DNA from: Streptomyces sp. H27-C3
Lineage (GTDB): Bacteria; Actinomycetota; Actinomycetes; Streptomycetales; Streptomycetaceae
DNA length: 64,000 nucleotides
Assembly: GCF_030063415.1 (NCBI RefSeq)
Contig: NZ_JASITA010000007.1
Location: forward strand, 178,529-242,528
Direction of reading: 5' to 3'
A program made the position numbers and the translations under genes. Below the pieces are notes generated by a model. The model searched no databases. It was not told the DNA's origin and was given only the letters and a program-made list of their open reading frames with translations. Positions 49,057 through 57,570 of this stretch are shown piece after piece (the stretch's first letter is position 1; every line of letters starts with the position of its first letter).

Positions 49057-51624
49057 GTGGGGCGCGGAGTGCCGGAACTCGTACTGGAATTGAATGGCAG
49101 GACCTGGACGCTCGATCCGTCCAGGTCGTACACCCTCGGACGCGATCCGCAGGGTGATCTGGCGATCGACGACGCCAGGGTCTCGTGGCGGCACGCGACC
49201 ATCAGCTGGGGCGGGCGCAGCTGGGTCATTGAGGACCACGGCAGCACCAACGGCACCTATGTGCAGGGCCAGCGGATCCACCAGATGGAGATCGGCCCCG
49301 GCTCCGCCGTGCACCTGGGCAATGCCACCGACGGCCCGCGACTGAGCCTGACCGGCGCGGGCGCGGGCGCGGGCGTGCCCAGCGCGCAGGGGGCGATGGG
49401 CAGCCAGCAGGCACCTCAGCAGCAGGCGCCGCCGCAGAGCGGCCCCGGCTGGGCGGCGCAGGCGCAGCAGTACCAGCAGCAGCAGTACCAGCCGCCGCAA
49501 CAGCAGCCGCCGCCGGCCCAGCAGGCCTGGCAGCAGGAGCCGCAGCAGGCGCAGGTGCCGCACCAGCAGGGCGGTCCCTCCGGCGGTGCCGCGGGGGCCC
49601 CGCCGGTGTACGGCGACCGCAGCCCGACGACGTTCCACCAGGTGGCGCTCGGCCGGGTCATGCGGATCGGCCGTGCGCTGGAGAACGAGCTGGTCGTCTC
49701 CGACCTCCAGGTCTCCCGGCTGCACGCCGAGTTCGTGGCGACGCCCGACGGCCGGTTCGAGATCCATGACCTCGGCAGCCACAACGGCACATACGTCAAC
49801 GGCCAGCCGATCGCCAAGTCGGGCACCGCGCTGCTCGGCCCCAACGACATCGTGGGCGTCGGCCACTCGACGTACCGCCTGGTCGGGGACCGGCTTGAGG
49901 AGTTCGTCGACACCGGTGAGGTCTCCTTCTCCGCCCGCCACCTCACGGTGACGGTCGACGGAGGCAAGGACATCCTCAAGGACGTCTCCTTCGGCGTACC
50001 CGAGAAGTCGCTCATCGCGGTCATCGGCCCGTCCGGCTCGGGAAAGTCGACGCTGCTCAAGGCGCTCACCGGCTACCGGCCCGCCAACAAGGGCGATGTC
50101 CTCTACGACAACCGGAACCTGTACAAGCAGTTCGCCGAGCTGCGCCAGCGCATCGGTCTGGTTCCGCAGGACGACATCCTGCACAAGGAACTGTCGGTGA
50201 AGAAGGCCCTGAAGTACGCGGCCAAGCTCCGCTTCCCGGCCGACACCTCGGAGGCCGAGCGGCAGACCCGTATCGATGAGGTACTGGGCGAGCTCAAGCT
50301 GGACATCCACAAGGAGAAGAAGGTCAGCTCGCTCTCCGGTGGCCAGCGCAAGCGCGTCTCGGTCGCCCTTGAGCTGCTGACGAAGCCGTCGCTGATCTTC
50401 CTCGACGAGCCGACGTCCGGTCTCGACCCGGGCATGGACCGCGACGTCATGCAGCTGCTGCGCGGCCTCGCCGACGACGGCCGCACCGTCCTGGTCGTCA
50501 CGCACTCCGTGGCCGAGCTCGCGATCTGCGACAAGCTCCTGGTGATGGCGCCCGGCGGGTCCGTCGCCTACTTCGGTCCGCCGGAGGAAGCGCTCAACTT
50601 CTTCGGCTACAGCACCTGGGCCGATGTCTTCTCGGCCTTCGAGAACTACCGCGACTACGACTGGGCGGGCCGCTGGCGCGGCTCGCAGCACTACCAGATG
50701 TACGCCGCCGACATCGACGCGGTCGCCGCACAGTCCGTGCACATGCCGCCCGCCCAGCAGATGCGCCCGCCCAAGCCGCAGGGCTGGGGCTCGCAGCTGT
50801 GGACCCTGGTCCGCCGCTATGTGTCGGTGATCGTCTCCGACAAGGGCTTCATCGGCCTGATGCTGATCCTCCCGGCGGTGCTCGGCATCGTCAGCGTCGT
50901 CATCCCGGCCGACAGCGGCCTCGGCCTCGGCCCGGAGAAGAACAGGCTGGTCAACAAGGACGTCGGTACGATCCTGCTGATCCTCGCGGTCGGCGCGTGC
51001 TTCTCCGGCGCCGCCAACTCCGTCCGCGAGCTGATCAAGGAACGGGTGATCTACGAGCGGGAGCGCGCCACCGGCCTGTCCCGTTCCGCGTATCTCATGT
51101 CCAAGGTCATCGTCCTCGGCCTGATCACCGCCCTGCAGGGCATGATCATCGCGGCGATCGGCTTCGGCGCCCGCGCGAAGCTGCCGGCCGAGGGTGTCAT
51201 CTTCGAGGACTACCCGGTCATCGAGATGACGATGGTCATCAGTGCCCTCGGGTTCACCTCGATGATGTTCGGCCTGATCATTTCGGCCCTGGTGAAGACG
51301 GCCGAGAAGACCATGCCGCTCCTGGTCATGTTCGCGATCGTCCAGGTCGTCTTCACCGGTGTTCTCTTCCAGCTGCACGACAGTCCGGGCATCGAGCAGG
51401 TCGCCTGGCTGATGCCCTCGCGCTGGGCGGTGGCCGCTCTGGGCACGACGGCCGAGCTCAATGTCGCGATGCCGTGGGACGTCAAGAACCTCGACGCCCT
51501 GTGGGACCACTCCGCGAGTCAGTGGATCACCGACATGGGTGTGCTGCTCGGTATCGGCGCACTCTGCGGCTTCATCGTGGTGCGCCTGCTGCGCCGCCAC
51601 GAGCCCGAGGTCATGCGCAAGTAA
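49057..51624 (+). CDS. FHA-FHA-ABC transporter fusion (Rv1747-like)
   Basis: 855 residues from GTG 49057 (GGGGGA six bases upstream; GTG 49069 is alternative). Order: FHA domain 1 (about 3-95, EDHGSTNGTYVQG), Gln/Pro-rich linker (about 105-175), FHA domain 2 (about 185-270, IHDLGSHNGTYVNG), ATPase domain (about 290-520: GPSGSGKST, LSGGQRKRVSVA, IFLDEPTSGLDP), ABC-2 type membrane domain (about 580-855). FHA domains bind phosphothreonine, so Ser/Thr kinase control is expected, as for M. tuberculosis Rv1747. The exported substrate is unknown; cell-wall or lipid precursors are possible. Confidence 0.95.
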   Translation: MGRGVPELVLELNGRTWTLDPSRSYTLGRDPQGDLAIDDARVSWRHATISWGGRSWVIEDHGSTNGTYVQGQRIHQMEIGPGSAVHLGNATDGPRLSLTGAGAGAGVPSAQGAMGSQQAPQQQAPPQSGPGWAAQAQQYQQQQYQPPQQQPPPAQQAWQQEPQQAQVPHQQGGPSGGAAGAPPVYGDRSPTTFHQVALGRVMRIGRALENELVVSDLQVSRLHAEFVATPDGRFEIHDLGSHNGTYVNGQPIAKSGTALLGPNDIVGVGHSTYRLVGDRLEEFVDTGEVSFSARHLTVTVDGGKDILKDVSFGVPEKSLIAVIGPSGSGKSTLLKALTGYRPANKGDVLYDNRNLYKQFAELRQRIGLVPQDDILHKELSVKKALKYAAKLRFPADTSEAERQTRIDEVLGELKLDIHKEKKVSSLSGGQRKRVSVALELLTKPSLIFLDEPTSGLDPGMDRDVMQLLRGLADDGRTVLVVTHSVAELAICDKLLVMAPGGSVAYFGPPEEALNFFGYSTWADVFSAFENYRDYDWAGRWRGSQHYQMYAADIDAVAAQSVHMPPAQQMRPPKPQGWGSQLWTLVRRYVSVIVSDKGFIGLMLILPAVLGIVSVVIPADSGLGLGPEKNRLVNKDVGTILLILAVGACFSGAANSVRELIKERVIYERERATGLSRSAYLMSKVIVLGLITALQGMIIAAIGFGARAKLPAEGVIFEDYPVIEMTMVISALGFTSMMFGLIISALVKTAEKTMPLLVMFAIVQVVFTGVLFQLHDSPGIEQVAWLMPSRWAVAALGTTAELNVAMPWDVKNLDALWDHSASQWITDMGVLLGIGALCGFIVVRLLRRHEPEVMRK

Positions 51625-51635
51625 CGGCTCCGGTA

Positions 51636-51682
51636 CGACGGACAAGGGCGGCACCTCTCAGAGGTGCCGCCCTTGTCCGTCG
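51636..51682. terminator. 23-bp bidirectional terminator hairpin
   Basis: 51636-51658 and 51660-51682 are perfect reverse complements around a single C, so the real loop is the central few bases. It lies between the convergent FHA-ABC and transglycosylase genes. Confidence 0.88.
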
Positions 51683-51712
51683 GCGTCCGGTCGGGCCTGT
51701 GGGGGCCACGAC

Positions 51713-52456
51713 TCAGTAGGCGCCGTTGACGTTGTCGATGGAGCCGTACTTGTCCGCGGCGTAGTTGGCCGCGGCGGTGATGTTGGCGACCGGGTCGGCG
51801 ATGTTCGTCGACGTGCCCTCGACGTGGAAGGCGTCGAACGTCGGCTGGATGACCTGGAGCAGGCCGATCGACGGGGTGCCGTTCTGGGCGTTGATGTCCC
51901 AGCCGTTGCTGGCGTTCGGGTTGCCCGTGGACTCCCGCATGATGTTGCGGTGCAGTCCGTCGTACGAACCGGGGATGCCCTTGGACTTCATGATGTCCAG
52001 GGACTGGCGGATCCAGCCGTCCAGGTTGTTGGCGTAGACGGGCTTGCGCGCGGCGGCGCGGCTCGCGGCCGCCCTCTCGTCGGCGCGGGCCTTCGCCTCG
52101 GCCTTGACCTTCGCCTGGGCGGAAGCCTTCGCCTTGGCCCTGGCGTCGGCCTTGGCCTTGACGTCGGCCTTGGCCTCGGCGGCCTTGACCTTGGCCGCGA
52201 AGTCCTTCGCCTGCTTGTCGGCGCCGACGTGCTGCTGCTTGATGCTCAGGTGCACGGCCTTGGCCTGCGCGCTGTCGGCGGCGCTCGACCAGGCCACGGG
52301 GGCGGCGGAGATGGTCTGGGGCTCGGCCTCGGCACTCGCTTCGCCGGGGACGAGCGAGAACGCGAGGGCAGCGGCGCCGAGAGCGGCGACGCCGGCGATG
52401 GAGGCCTTGTGAGTCTTCTTCAGGCGACTAAGGCCGGGGGTGCTGGACGCGGACAT
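51713..52456 (-). CDS. Secreted transglycosylase-like (SLT) protein with Ala/Lys-rich helix
   Basis: 247 residues from ATG 52456. Signal peptide (1-about 43, ASIAGVAALGAAALAFSLVPGEASA), then a long charged helix (about 75-150) of repeated AKADAKAK-type units, likely coiled coil. The lysozyme-like domain (about 155-247) has IMRESTGNPNASN with the catalytic Glu and GLLQVIQPTFDAFHVEG. Streptomyces make several such cell-wall hydrolases for growth and spore germination. The 237-base leader was checked for the c-di-AMP riboswitch, and none was recognised. Confidence 0.9.
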   Translation of the reverse strand: MSASSTPGLSRLKKTHKASIAGVAALGAAALAFSLVPGEASAEAEPQTISAAPVAWSSAADSAQAKAVHLSIKQQHVGADKQAKDFAAKVKAAEAKADVKAKADARAKAKASAQAKVKAEAKARADERAAASRAAARKPVYANNLDGWIRQSLDIMKSKGIPGSYDGLHRNIMRESTGNPNASNGWDINAQNGTPSIGLLQVIQPTFDAFHVEGTSTNIADPVANITAAANYAADKYGSIDNVNGAY

Positions 52457-52693
52457 GCAGACGTACCTCTTCGAATAGCGGAAGCCGCGGAGTCTGCGAC
52501 GGCAGCCATTGTTAGCGCCCGCAAAATCTTGTGGCAAAGCTGTGAAGTACGATCTGAGGTAGTTGGCCCGGTAGCTAGCAGAGGCATCAAATACCCGGCC
52601 CTACCCCGCTCACGTGCCCCTTATGCATCCACTAGGGCTCTTCGTAAGTGATGTACGTCCTATGTGCGGGCTCACATCGGGCAGGTAACAACC

Positions 52694-53818
52694 TCACCAA
52701 CCGTTGCTGTAGCGACGCACACCGTGAGCGTTCTCCTCCGGAAGTATGAGGTGGATGTCGCCGAACTCGTGCCAGAGGTAGAGACGGCGCAGTGCCTCGG
52801 TATACCCGCGGCGCAGCGCCGCCCGCCCCGCGATCGCCTCCAGCATCAGCAGATGCGACGCCTCCGGCTCGTGCAGCCCGGTCAGCAGCCCGTCCACCAC
52901 GCGCACCCCGCGATCCGGCGTGACCACCAGATCGGTCCACCCGGACGCAGCGCGCACCACCCCGTCGGGGCCTGCCGCCGACTCCAGCGCCCGCACCGCC
53001 GTCGTGCCGACCGCGAGAATCCGGCCGCCGGCCACCCTCGCGGCGTTGACCAGCCACGCCGTGGACCCCGGCACATCGAAGCGCTCCGGATACGGCGGCT
53101 CGTGCGCCTCGGCCGACGCGACCCCCGTATGAAGGGTGAGCGGCGCGAACTGCACACCCCGGCTCACCAGCTCCGCGACCAGCGCCGCGGTGAAGGGCCG
53201 CCCGGCACTCGGCATCTCCGCCGAGCCGCCACCGTCGGGGGAGGGCAGCGCGAAGACCGTCTGGTACGCGGACAGCGGCTGGTCCCGCTCCGTATACCCG
53301 TACCGGATGGGCCGACCGCGGTGGTGCAGCAGCCCCGGCACGTCGATGCCCGACACCCGGGCCCACCACAGCCGGTCCCCGGCCGCGCTCAGCGGCTCCT
53401 CCAGTACGAGCCGCCCGCCTCCGGCCGTCCGCACCACCGCACCGGCGGGCCCGCCGGCCCGCGGTCGTGTCGCCCCGCCCCGGTCGGGCCGACGCAGCTC
53501 CACGGCCCACCGCCCGTCGTCCCCGCGCGTCGAGAAGTGCACCACCACGGGGGTGTCCCCGACGACCCTGTCCACTGCCGCCGGCAGCGTCGGAGACGTA
53601 TTGACGACCAGCACGTCCCCGGCTCTCAGCAGCCCCGGCAGCTCCCGGAACGCGTGATGCGCGACCTCGGTCCCGCGCGAGACCAGCAACCGTACGTCGT
53701 CGCGGCCCGACCCGCGTTCCTCCGCGGGCACCCGGGCCGACAGCTCGGGCGGCACAGGACCCAGGAGTGGCCCGGTGTCCGGTCCGCAGTCCGTACGCGG
53801 GGCCGTCGCCTCCCTCAT
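52694..53818 (-). CDS. QueA-like S-adenosylmethionine:tRNA ribosyltransferase-isomerase
   Basis: 374 residues from ATG 53818. QueA-family sequence: DDVRLLVSRGTEVAHHAFRELPGLLRAGDVLVVNTSPTLPAAV at the N-terminus, ERDQPLSAYQTVFALP and FTAALVAELVSRGVQFAPLTLHTGVASAEAHEPPYPERFDVP in the middle, and LVVTPDRG...DGLLTGLHEPEASHLLMLEAIAG near the C-terminus. QueA makes epoxyqueuosine in tRNA. No other queuosine gene is in the window, and the sequence is divergent, with an N-terminal extension (about 1-30), so a changed substrate cannot be excluded. Confidence 0.88.
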   Translation of the reverse strand: MREATAPRTDCGPDTGPLLGPVPPELSARVPAEERGSGRDDVRLLVSRGTEVAHHAFRELPGLLRAGDVLVVNTSPTLPAAVDRVVGDTPVVVHFSTRGDDGRWAVELRRPDRGGATRPRAGGPAGAVVRTAGGGRLVLEEPLSAAGDRLWWARVSGIDVPGLLHHRGRPIRYGYTERDQPLSAYQTVFALPSPDGGGSAEMPSAGRPFTAALVAELVSRGVQFAPLTLHTGVASAEAHEPPYPERFDVPGSTAWLVNAARVAGGRILAVGTTAVRALESAAGPDGVVRAASGWTDLVVTPDRGVRVVDGLLTGLHEPEASHLLMLEAIAGRAALRRGYTEALRRLYLWHEFGDIHLILPEENAHGVRRYSNGW

Positions 53819-54036
53819 CGGGCCACCGCCGACAGCGCGGACGCGGTGTATCGCCCGCTCGCGGGCCGCTCCTCCAGCAGCCGCAGCAGCGCGGGCACCA
53901 CCGTCTGCGGCTCCGGGCGCACATCACCGTCCTCCGGGACGCGTCCGCGGGGGCACTTCGGCCTACGCCCTGCGGACCAGGCGACGGCCGCCGCAGGCCC
54001 GATACGGTGTGTGTCTCCCGCCGGTACCGTGAGCCC

Positions 54037-55182
54037 ATGACCCCGTCCCCGAGCTCCGGCCTCTCCGCCGTGAGCACCGCCCTGCTCGCCATGAGCCGGC
54101 ACCTGGAAGTACGCGACGTACTCAAGACGATCGTGGCCTCCGCCCGCGAGCTGCTCGACGCGCAGTACGCGGCCCTGGGCGTCCCCGACGACCACGGCGG
54201 CTTCGCCCAGTTCGTGGTGGACGGGATCAGCGAGGAACAGTGGAAGGCCATCGGCCCGCTGCCCCGCCAGCACGGCATCCTCGCCGCGATGCTGCACGGC
54301 GCCGAACCCGAGCGCCTCGCGGACGTACGCAAGGACCCCCGCTTCGAGGGCTGGCCCGCCGCGCACCCCGAGATGTCCGACTTCCTGGGCCTGCCGATCC
54401 GGGACGGCGACGAGGTCATCGGCGCGCTCTTCCTCGCCAACAAGCGCTGCCCCAAACCCGACGGCGGCTGCGGCTTCACCGAGGAGGACGAGGAACTGCT
54501 CGGGATGCTCGCCCAGCACGCGGCGATAGCCCTCACCAACGCCCGTCTGTACGAGCGCAGCCGTGAGCTGACCATCGTGGAGGAACGCTCCCGGCTGGCC
54601 CACGAGCTCCACGACGCCGTCAGCCAGAAACTCTTCTCCCTGCGGCTGACCGCCCAGGCCGCCGCCGCCCTCGTCGACCGCAACCCGGCCCGCGCCAAGG
54701 GCGAGCTCCAGCAGGTGGCCGCGCTCGCCGCCGAGGCCGCCGACGAACTGCGCGCCGCCGTGGTCGAGCTGCGCCCCGCCGCCCTCGACGAGGACGGCCT
54801 CATCGCCACCCTGCGCACCCACATCCAGGTCCTCGACCGGGCACACAGCGCCCGGGTCACCTTCGAGAGCCGCGGAGTACGGGCGCTGCCCGCCGCCCAG
54901 GAGGAAGCGCTCCTGCGGGTCGCCCAGGAGGCCCTGCACAACGCGCTGCGCCACTCCGGCGCGGGCCAGGTCGGCGTCGTACTCGCGAAGAGCGGCCAGG
55001 GCGCCAGGCTGCGGATCACCGACGACGGCTCGGGCTTCGACACCGGCACCGTCCGACGGGCCGGCCGCCACCTGGGCCTGGTCTCGATGCGCGACCGTGC
55101 GAACGGCGTCGGCGGGCGACTCACCGTGGAATCGGCGCCCGGCAAGGGCACCGCGATCGAAATGGAGGTCCCCGGTGGCTGA
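54037..55182 (+). CDS. GAF-domain sensor histidine kinase (HisKA_3 type)
   Basis: 381 residues from ATG 54037. GAF domain at about 20-170 (VRDVLKTIVASARELLDAQYAALGV, FLGLPIRDGDEVIGALFLANK), then the dimerisation helix ERSRLAHELHDAVSQKLFSL with His192, and an ATPase domain (EALHNALRHSG, DDGSGF, GLVSMRDRANGVGGRLTVES). No membrane segment, so it senses a cytoplasmic signal. It overlaps its LuxR-type response regulator by eight bases. The pair lies directly upstream of two chaplin genes. Confidence 0.94.
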   Translation: MTPSPSSGLSAVSTALLAMSRHLEVRDVLKTIVASARELLDAQYAALGVPDDHGGFAQFVVDGISEEQWKAIGPLPRQHGILAAMLHGAEPERLADVRKDPRFEGWPAAHPEMSDFLGLPIRDGDEVIGALFLANKRCPKPDGGCGFTEEDEELLGMLAQHAAIALTNARLYERSRELTIVEERSRLAHELHDAVSQKLFSLRLTAQAAAALVDRNPARAKGELQQVAALAAEAADELRAAVVELRPAALDEDGLIATLRTHIQVLDRAHSARVTFESRGVRALPAAQEEALLRVAQEALHNALRHSGAGQVGVVLAKSGQGARLRITDDGSGFDTGTVRRAGRHLGLVSMRDRANGVGGRLTVESAPGKGTAIEMEVPGG

Positions 55183-55819
55183 GAAGACGATCCGCGTACT
55201 GCTGGTCGACGACCACCAGGTCGTCCGCCGCGGCCTGCGTACGTTCCTGGAGGTCCAGGACGACATCGAGGTGGTGGGCGAGGCCGGCGACGGCGCGGAA
55301 GGCGTCGCGCGCGCCGAGGAGCTGCGCCCCGACGTCGTCCTCATGGACATCAAAATGCCCGGCACCGACGGCATCGAGGCGCTGCGCAAGCTCCGCGAGC
55401 TGGCCAATCCCGCCAGGGTGCTGATCGTGACCAGCTTCACCGAGCAGCGGACCGTCGTCCCCGCCCTGCGCGCGGGCGCATCGGGATACGTCTACAAGGA
55501 CGTGGACCCGGACGCGCTGGCCGGCGCCATCCGCTCGGTGCACGCGGGCCATGTGCTGCTCCAGCCGGAGGTCGCTGACGCACTGCTGGCACAGGAGGAC
55601 ACACACGGCGGGACGGGCCGGGGGAGCACCCTCACCGAGCGGGAGCGCGAAGTGCTGACACTGATCGCCGACGGAAGGTCCAACCGGGAGATCGCCCGCG
55701 CGCTGGTCCTCTCCGAGAAGACCGTCAAGACACATGTATCGAACATTCTGATGAAGCTCGATGTGTCCGACCGCACCCAGGCGGCGCTGTGGGCCGTCCG
55801 ACATGGGGTTACTGGCTAA
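55175..55819 (+). CDS. LuxR/NarL-type response regulator
   Basis: 214 residues from GTG 55175 (GGAGGT upstream). Receiver domain (1-about 120, acidic pair DD12-13, phospho-acceptor Asp58 in VVLMDIKMPG, Lys in YKDVD), short linker, then a LuxR helix-turn-helix (about 148-205, LTEREREVLTLIADGRSNREIARALVLSEKTVKTHVSNILMKL). It is the partner of the adjoining GAF kinase. Targets are unknown; the neighbouring chaplin genes are obvious candidates by position only. Confidence 0.95.
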   Translation: MAEKTIRVLLVDDHQVVRRGLRTFLEVQDDIEVVGEAGDGAEGVARAEELRPDVVLMDIKMPGTDGIEALRKLRELANPARVLIVTSFTEQRTVVPALRAGASGYVYKDVDPDALAGAIRSVHAGHVLLQPEVADALLAQEDTHGGTGRGSTLTEREREVLTLIADGRSNREIARALVLSEKTVKTHVSNILMKLDVSDRTQAALWAVRHGVTG

Positions 55820-55956
55820 TCCGACGATCCCACCCGGATCCACGATTCATACCGTCGGGTGTATGTCACCCGTACGGCGCATCCCGATCGGCCCCCGGCC
55901 GTTCTCCATGGCGTGCTGCGGCGGCTGGTCGCAGCGATTTGCTAGGAGGACCTCAA

Positions 55957-56202
55957 GTGAAGAACCTGCAGAAGGCCGCTGCCATCGCCATGGTCGCCGG
56001 TGGCATGGTCGCCGCCGGTGCCGGCGCCGCCTCCGCCACCTCTGGTGCGGACGCCCACGGCAAGGCCGTTCACTCGCCCGGCGTTGCCTCCGGCAACCTG
56101 GTCCAGGCGCCGATCCACGTGCCGGTGAACGCGGTCGGCAACACCGTGAACGTCATCGGTGTCCTCAACCCGGCCTTCGGGAACCTCGGCATCAACCGCT
56201 GA
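55957..56202 (+). CDS. chpE: Short chaplin without cysteines (ChpE-like)
   Basis: 81 residues from GTG 55957 with AGGAGGA upstream. Signal peptide (1-about 27, AAAIAMVAGGMVAAGAGAASA), then the chaplin domain: SPGVASGNLVQAPIHVPVNAVGNTVNVIGVLNPAFGN. Most chaplins carry two Cys in this domain; here both positions are non-Cys, as in S. coelicolor ChpE. Chaplins are secreted, self-assembling amyloid surfactants that coat aerial hyphae. The gene symbol is assigned by the Cys-free domain and should be read as provisional. Confidence 0.9.
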   Translation: MKNLQKAAAIAMVAGGMVAAGAGAASATSGADAHGKAVHSPGVASGNLVQAPIHVPVNAVGNTVNVIGVLNPAFGNLGINR

Positions 56203-56228
56203 CCGACCGCCGCGGCCGACCAGTGACC

Positions 56229-56258
56229 ACCGGCCCCCAGGCCCGTTCGGGGGCCGGT
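56229..56258. terminator. 10-bp hairpin between the chaplin genes
   Basis: ACCGGCCCCC (56229-56238) pairs with GGGGGCCGGT (56249-56258). It probably separates the two chaplin transcripts. Confidence 0.65.
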
Positions 56259-56322
56259 TCGGTGTCGCTTTGTACACACCCCCCGTGCGGCCCGAACCCG
56301 TAACAGCAGAAGGAACTTTTTC

Positions 56323-56562
56323 ATGAACAGCCCCAAGAAGTCCGCCTTGAGCCTCGCCATCGCCGGTCTCGCCGCGGGCGCGTCGGCGGGCGTCGCGTCG
56401 GCCGACGCCCACGCGGAGGGTGCGGCCACGAAGTCCCCGGGCGTCATCTCCGGCAACCTGGCCGAGGTACCGGTCCACGTCCCGGTCAACGCCACGGGCA
56501 ACAGCGTCAACGTCATCGGCGTGCTGAACCCGGCCTTCGGCAACGCCTCCCAGAACGTCTGA
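56323..56562 (+). CDS. Second short chaplin without cysteines
   Basis: 79 residues from ATG 56323 with GAAGGAA upstream. Signal peptide (1-about 27, ALSLAIAGLAAGASAGVASA) and chaplin domain KSPGVISGNLAEVPVHVPVNATGNSVNVIGVLNPAFGN. Like its neighbour it has no Cys. The two domains agree at most positions, so they are tandem duplicates. The signal sequence lacks the Lys-rich KNLQKA start of the first copy. A partly mismatched hairpin follows (about 56584-56618). Confidence 0.88.
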   Translation: MNSPKKSALSLAIAGLAAGASAGVASADAHAEGAATKSPGVISGNLAEVPVHVPVNATGNSVNVIGVLNPAFGNASQNV

Positions 56563-56645
56563 GCAGCCGCACCGCTGCTCCCGAAGGCGCCGCGGACTCA
56601 GGACCGCGGGGCCTTCCCCGTCGCGTGGACCGGCGGCGCGGCTGC

Positions 56646-57437
56646 CTATCCGCGCTCCTGCTCCTCCACCCACGCGTTGTACGCCGCGACCTGCGCCCGC
56701 CGCGCCACCCGCTCCACCGGCCGCAGCGCCTCCCCGCGCGCCGCGATCTGCGACGCGCTCACCGCGCCGCCGGGCCCGTGCTCGTACGCCAGCGAGATCA
56801 GCAGCCCGACCCGCTGAGCCAGCTCAAGCACCCGAGCCGCCCGCGGCGGATACCCGGGGGCCAGCACGTCCCGGCCGACCCCGGTCCGCCCCGCCCGCGC
56901 CCGGTACGCGTCCATCGCGGCCTCGGCCAACGGCCCCGATCCCGCCACATCCAGCCGGGCGAGTGCCGCGGTGGCGTCCCGCAGACCCTCCGCGAGCTCC
57001 CGCTCCGCCTCCCCGAGCGAGGGCACATCGGCCGGCGGGGCCTCCCGTACCGGCAAGCAGTGCCACACCACCTCGACCCGCACATCACCGGCCGGACCCA
57101 CCTCGTCCACCTCCGGCACCAGGCCGTACGGAGCCCCGACCGCGACCACCGCCTCCTGGGCGTCCAGCGCCCGCGCGTTGAACTCCGGCGGTCCACTGAG
57201 CCCCAGCGGATGCCCCGGCGCGGGCAGCGCCACCCGGAAACCGGTCACGCCCAGCGCCCGCAGTCTCCCCAGCGCGAGGGTGAGCCCCACGGGCCGCGTC
57301 TCACCGGGCACACCCTCCACCCGGTGCACCGTGTCCTCCCCGACGATGCCGAGCGCGGCGTCGTCCAACGAAACAAGTCCGGCCAACAGGGCGTTTCCCC
57401 ATGCGGCCAGTCGTCCTGAGCGTGGTTCCGAGAGCAT
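56646..57437 (-). CDS. Conserved actinobacterial protein of unknown function
   Basis: 263 residues from ATG 57437. Soluble, Ala/Arg/Glu-rich, with no recognised motif. The N-terminal half (1-about 130) looks like an alpha/beta domain (VGLTLALGRLRALGVTGFRVALPAPGHPLGLSGPPEFNARALDAQEAVVAV); the C-terminal half is helical (ERELAEGLRDATAALARLDVAGSGPLAEAAMDAYRARAG). Proteins of this kind are conserved next to an ABC ATPase gene in Streptomyces as far as I recall, but no function is known. It is divergent from the ABC ATPase gene, 134 bases away. Confidence 0.8.
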   Translation of the reverse strand: MLSEPRSGRLAAWGNALLAGLVSLDDAALGIVGEDTVHRVEGVPGETRPVGLTLALGRLRALGVTGFRVALPAPGHPLGLSGPPEFNARALDAQEAVVAVGAPYGLVPEVDEVGPAGDVRVEVVWHCLPVREAPPADVPSLGEAERELAEGLRDATAALARLDVAGSGPLAEAAMDAYRARAGRTGVGRDVLAPGYPPRAARVLELAQRVGLLISLAYEHGPGGAVSASQIAARGEALRPVERVARRAQVAAYNAWVEEQERG

Positions 57438-57570
57438 GCGCCCAGCCTAGAGAATCGACCGGAGGGACCTAAGGGCCGGACCGCCCGGCCGGTGGCGTAG
57501 GTTTTCCCTGGGAGCTGTGCCCACAGGCACACCCAAAATTTTCGAGACTGCATGGGGAGACAACGCGCTC

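Noticed and set aside
49054..51654. An 866-codon antisense frame opposite the FHA-ABC gene
   Set aside because: Shadow of a gene with clear domains; composition is Arg/Asp/Gly-rich and meaningless.
52457..52693. A possible c-di-AMP riboswitch upstream of the transglycosylase-like gene
   Set aside because: Such riboswitches precede several Streptomyces cell-wall hydrolase genes, but I could not find their conserved core sequence in this leader.
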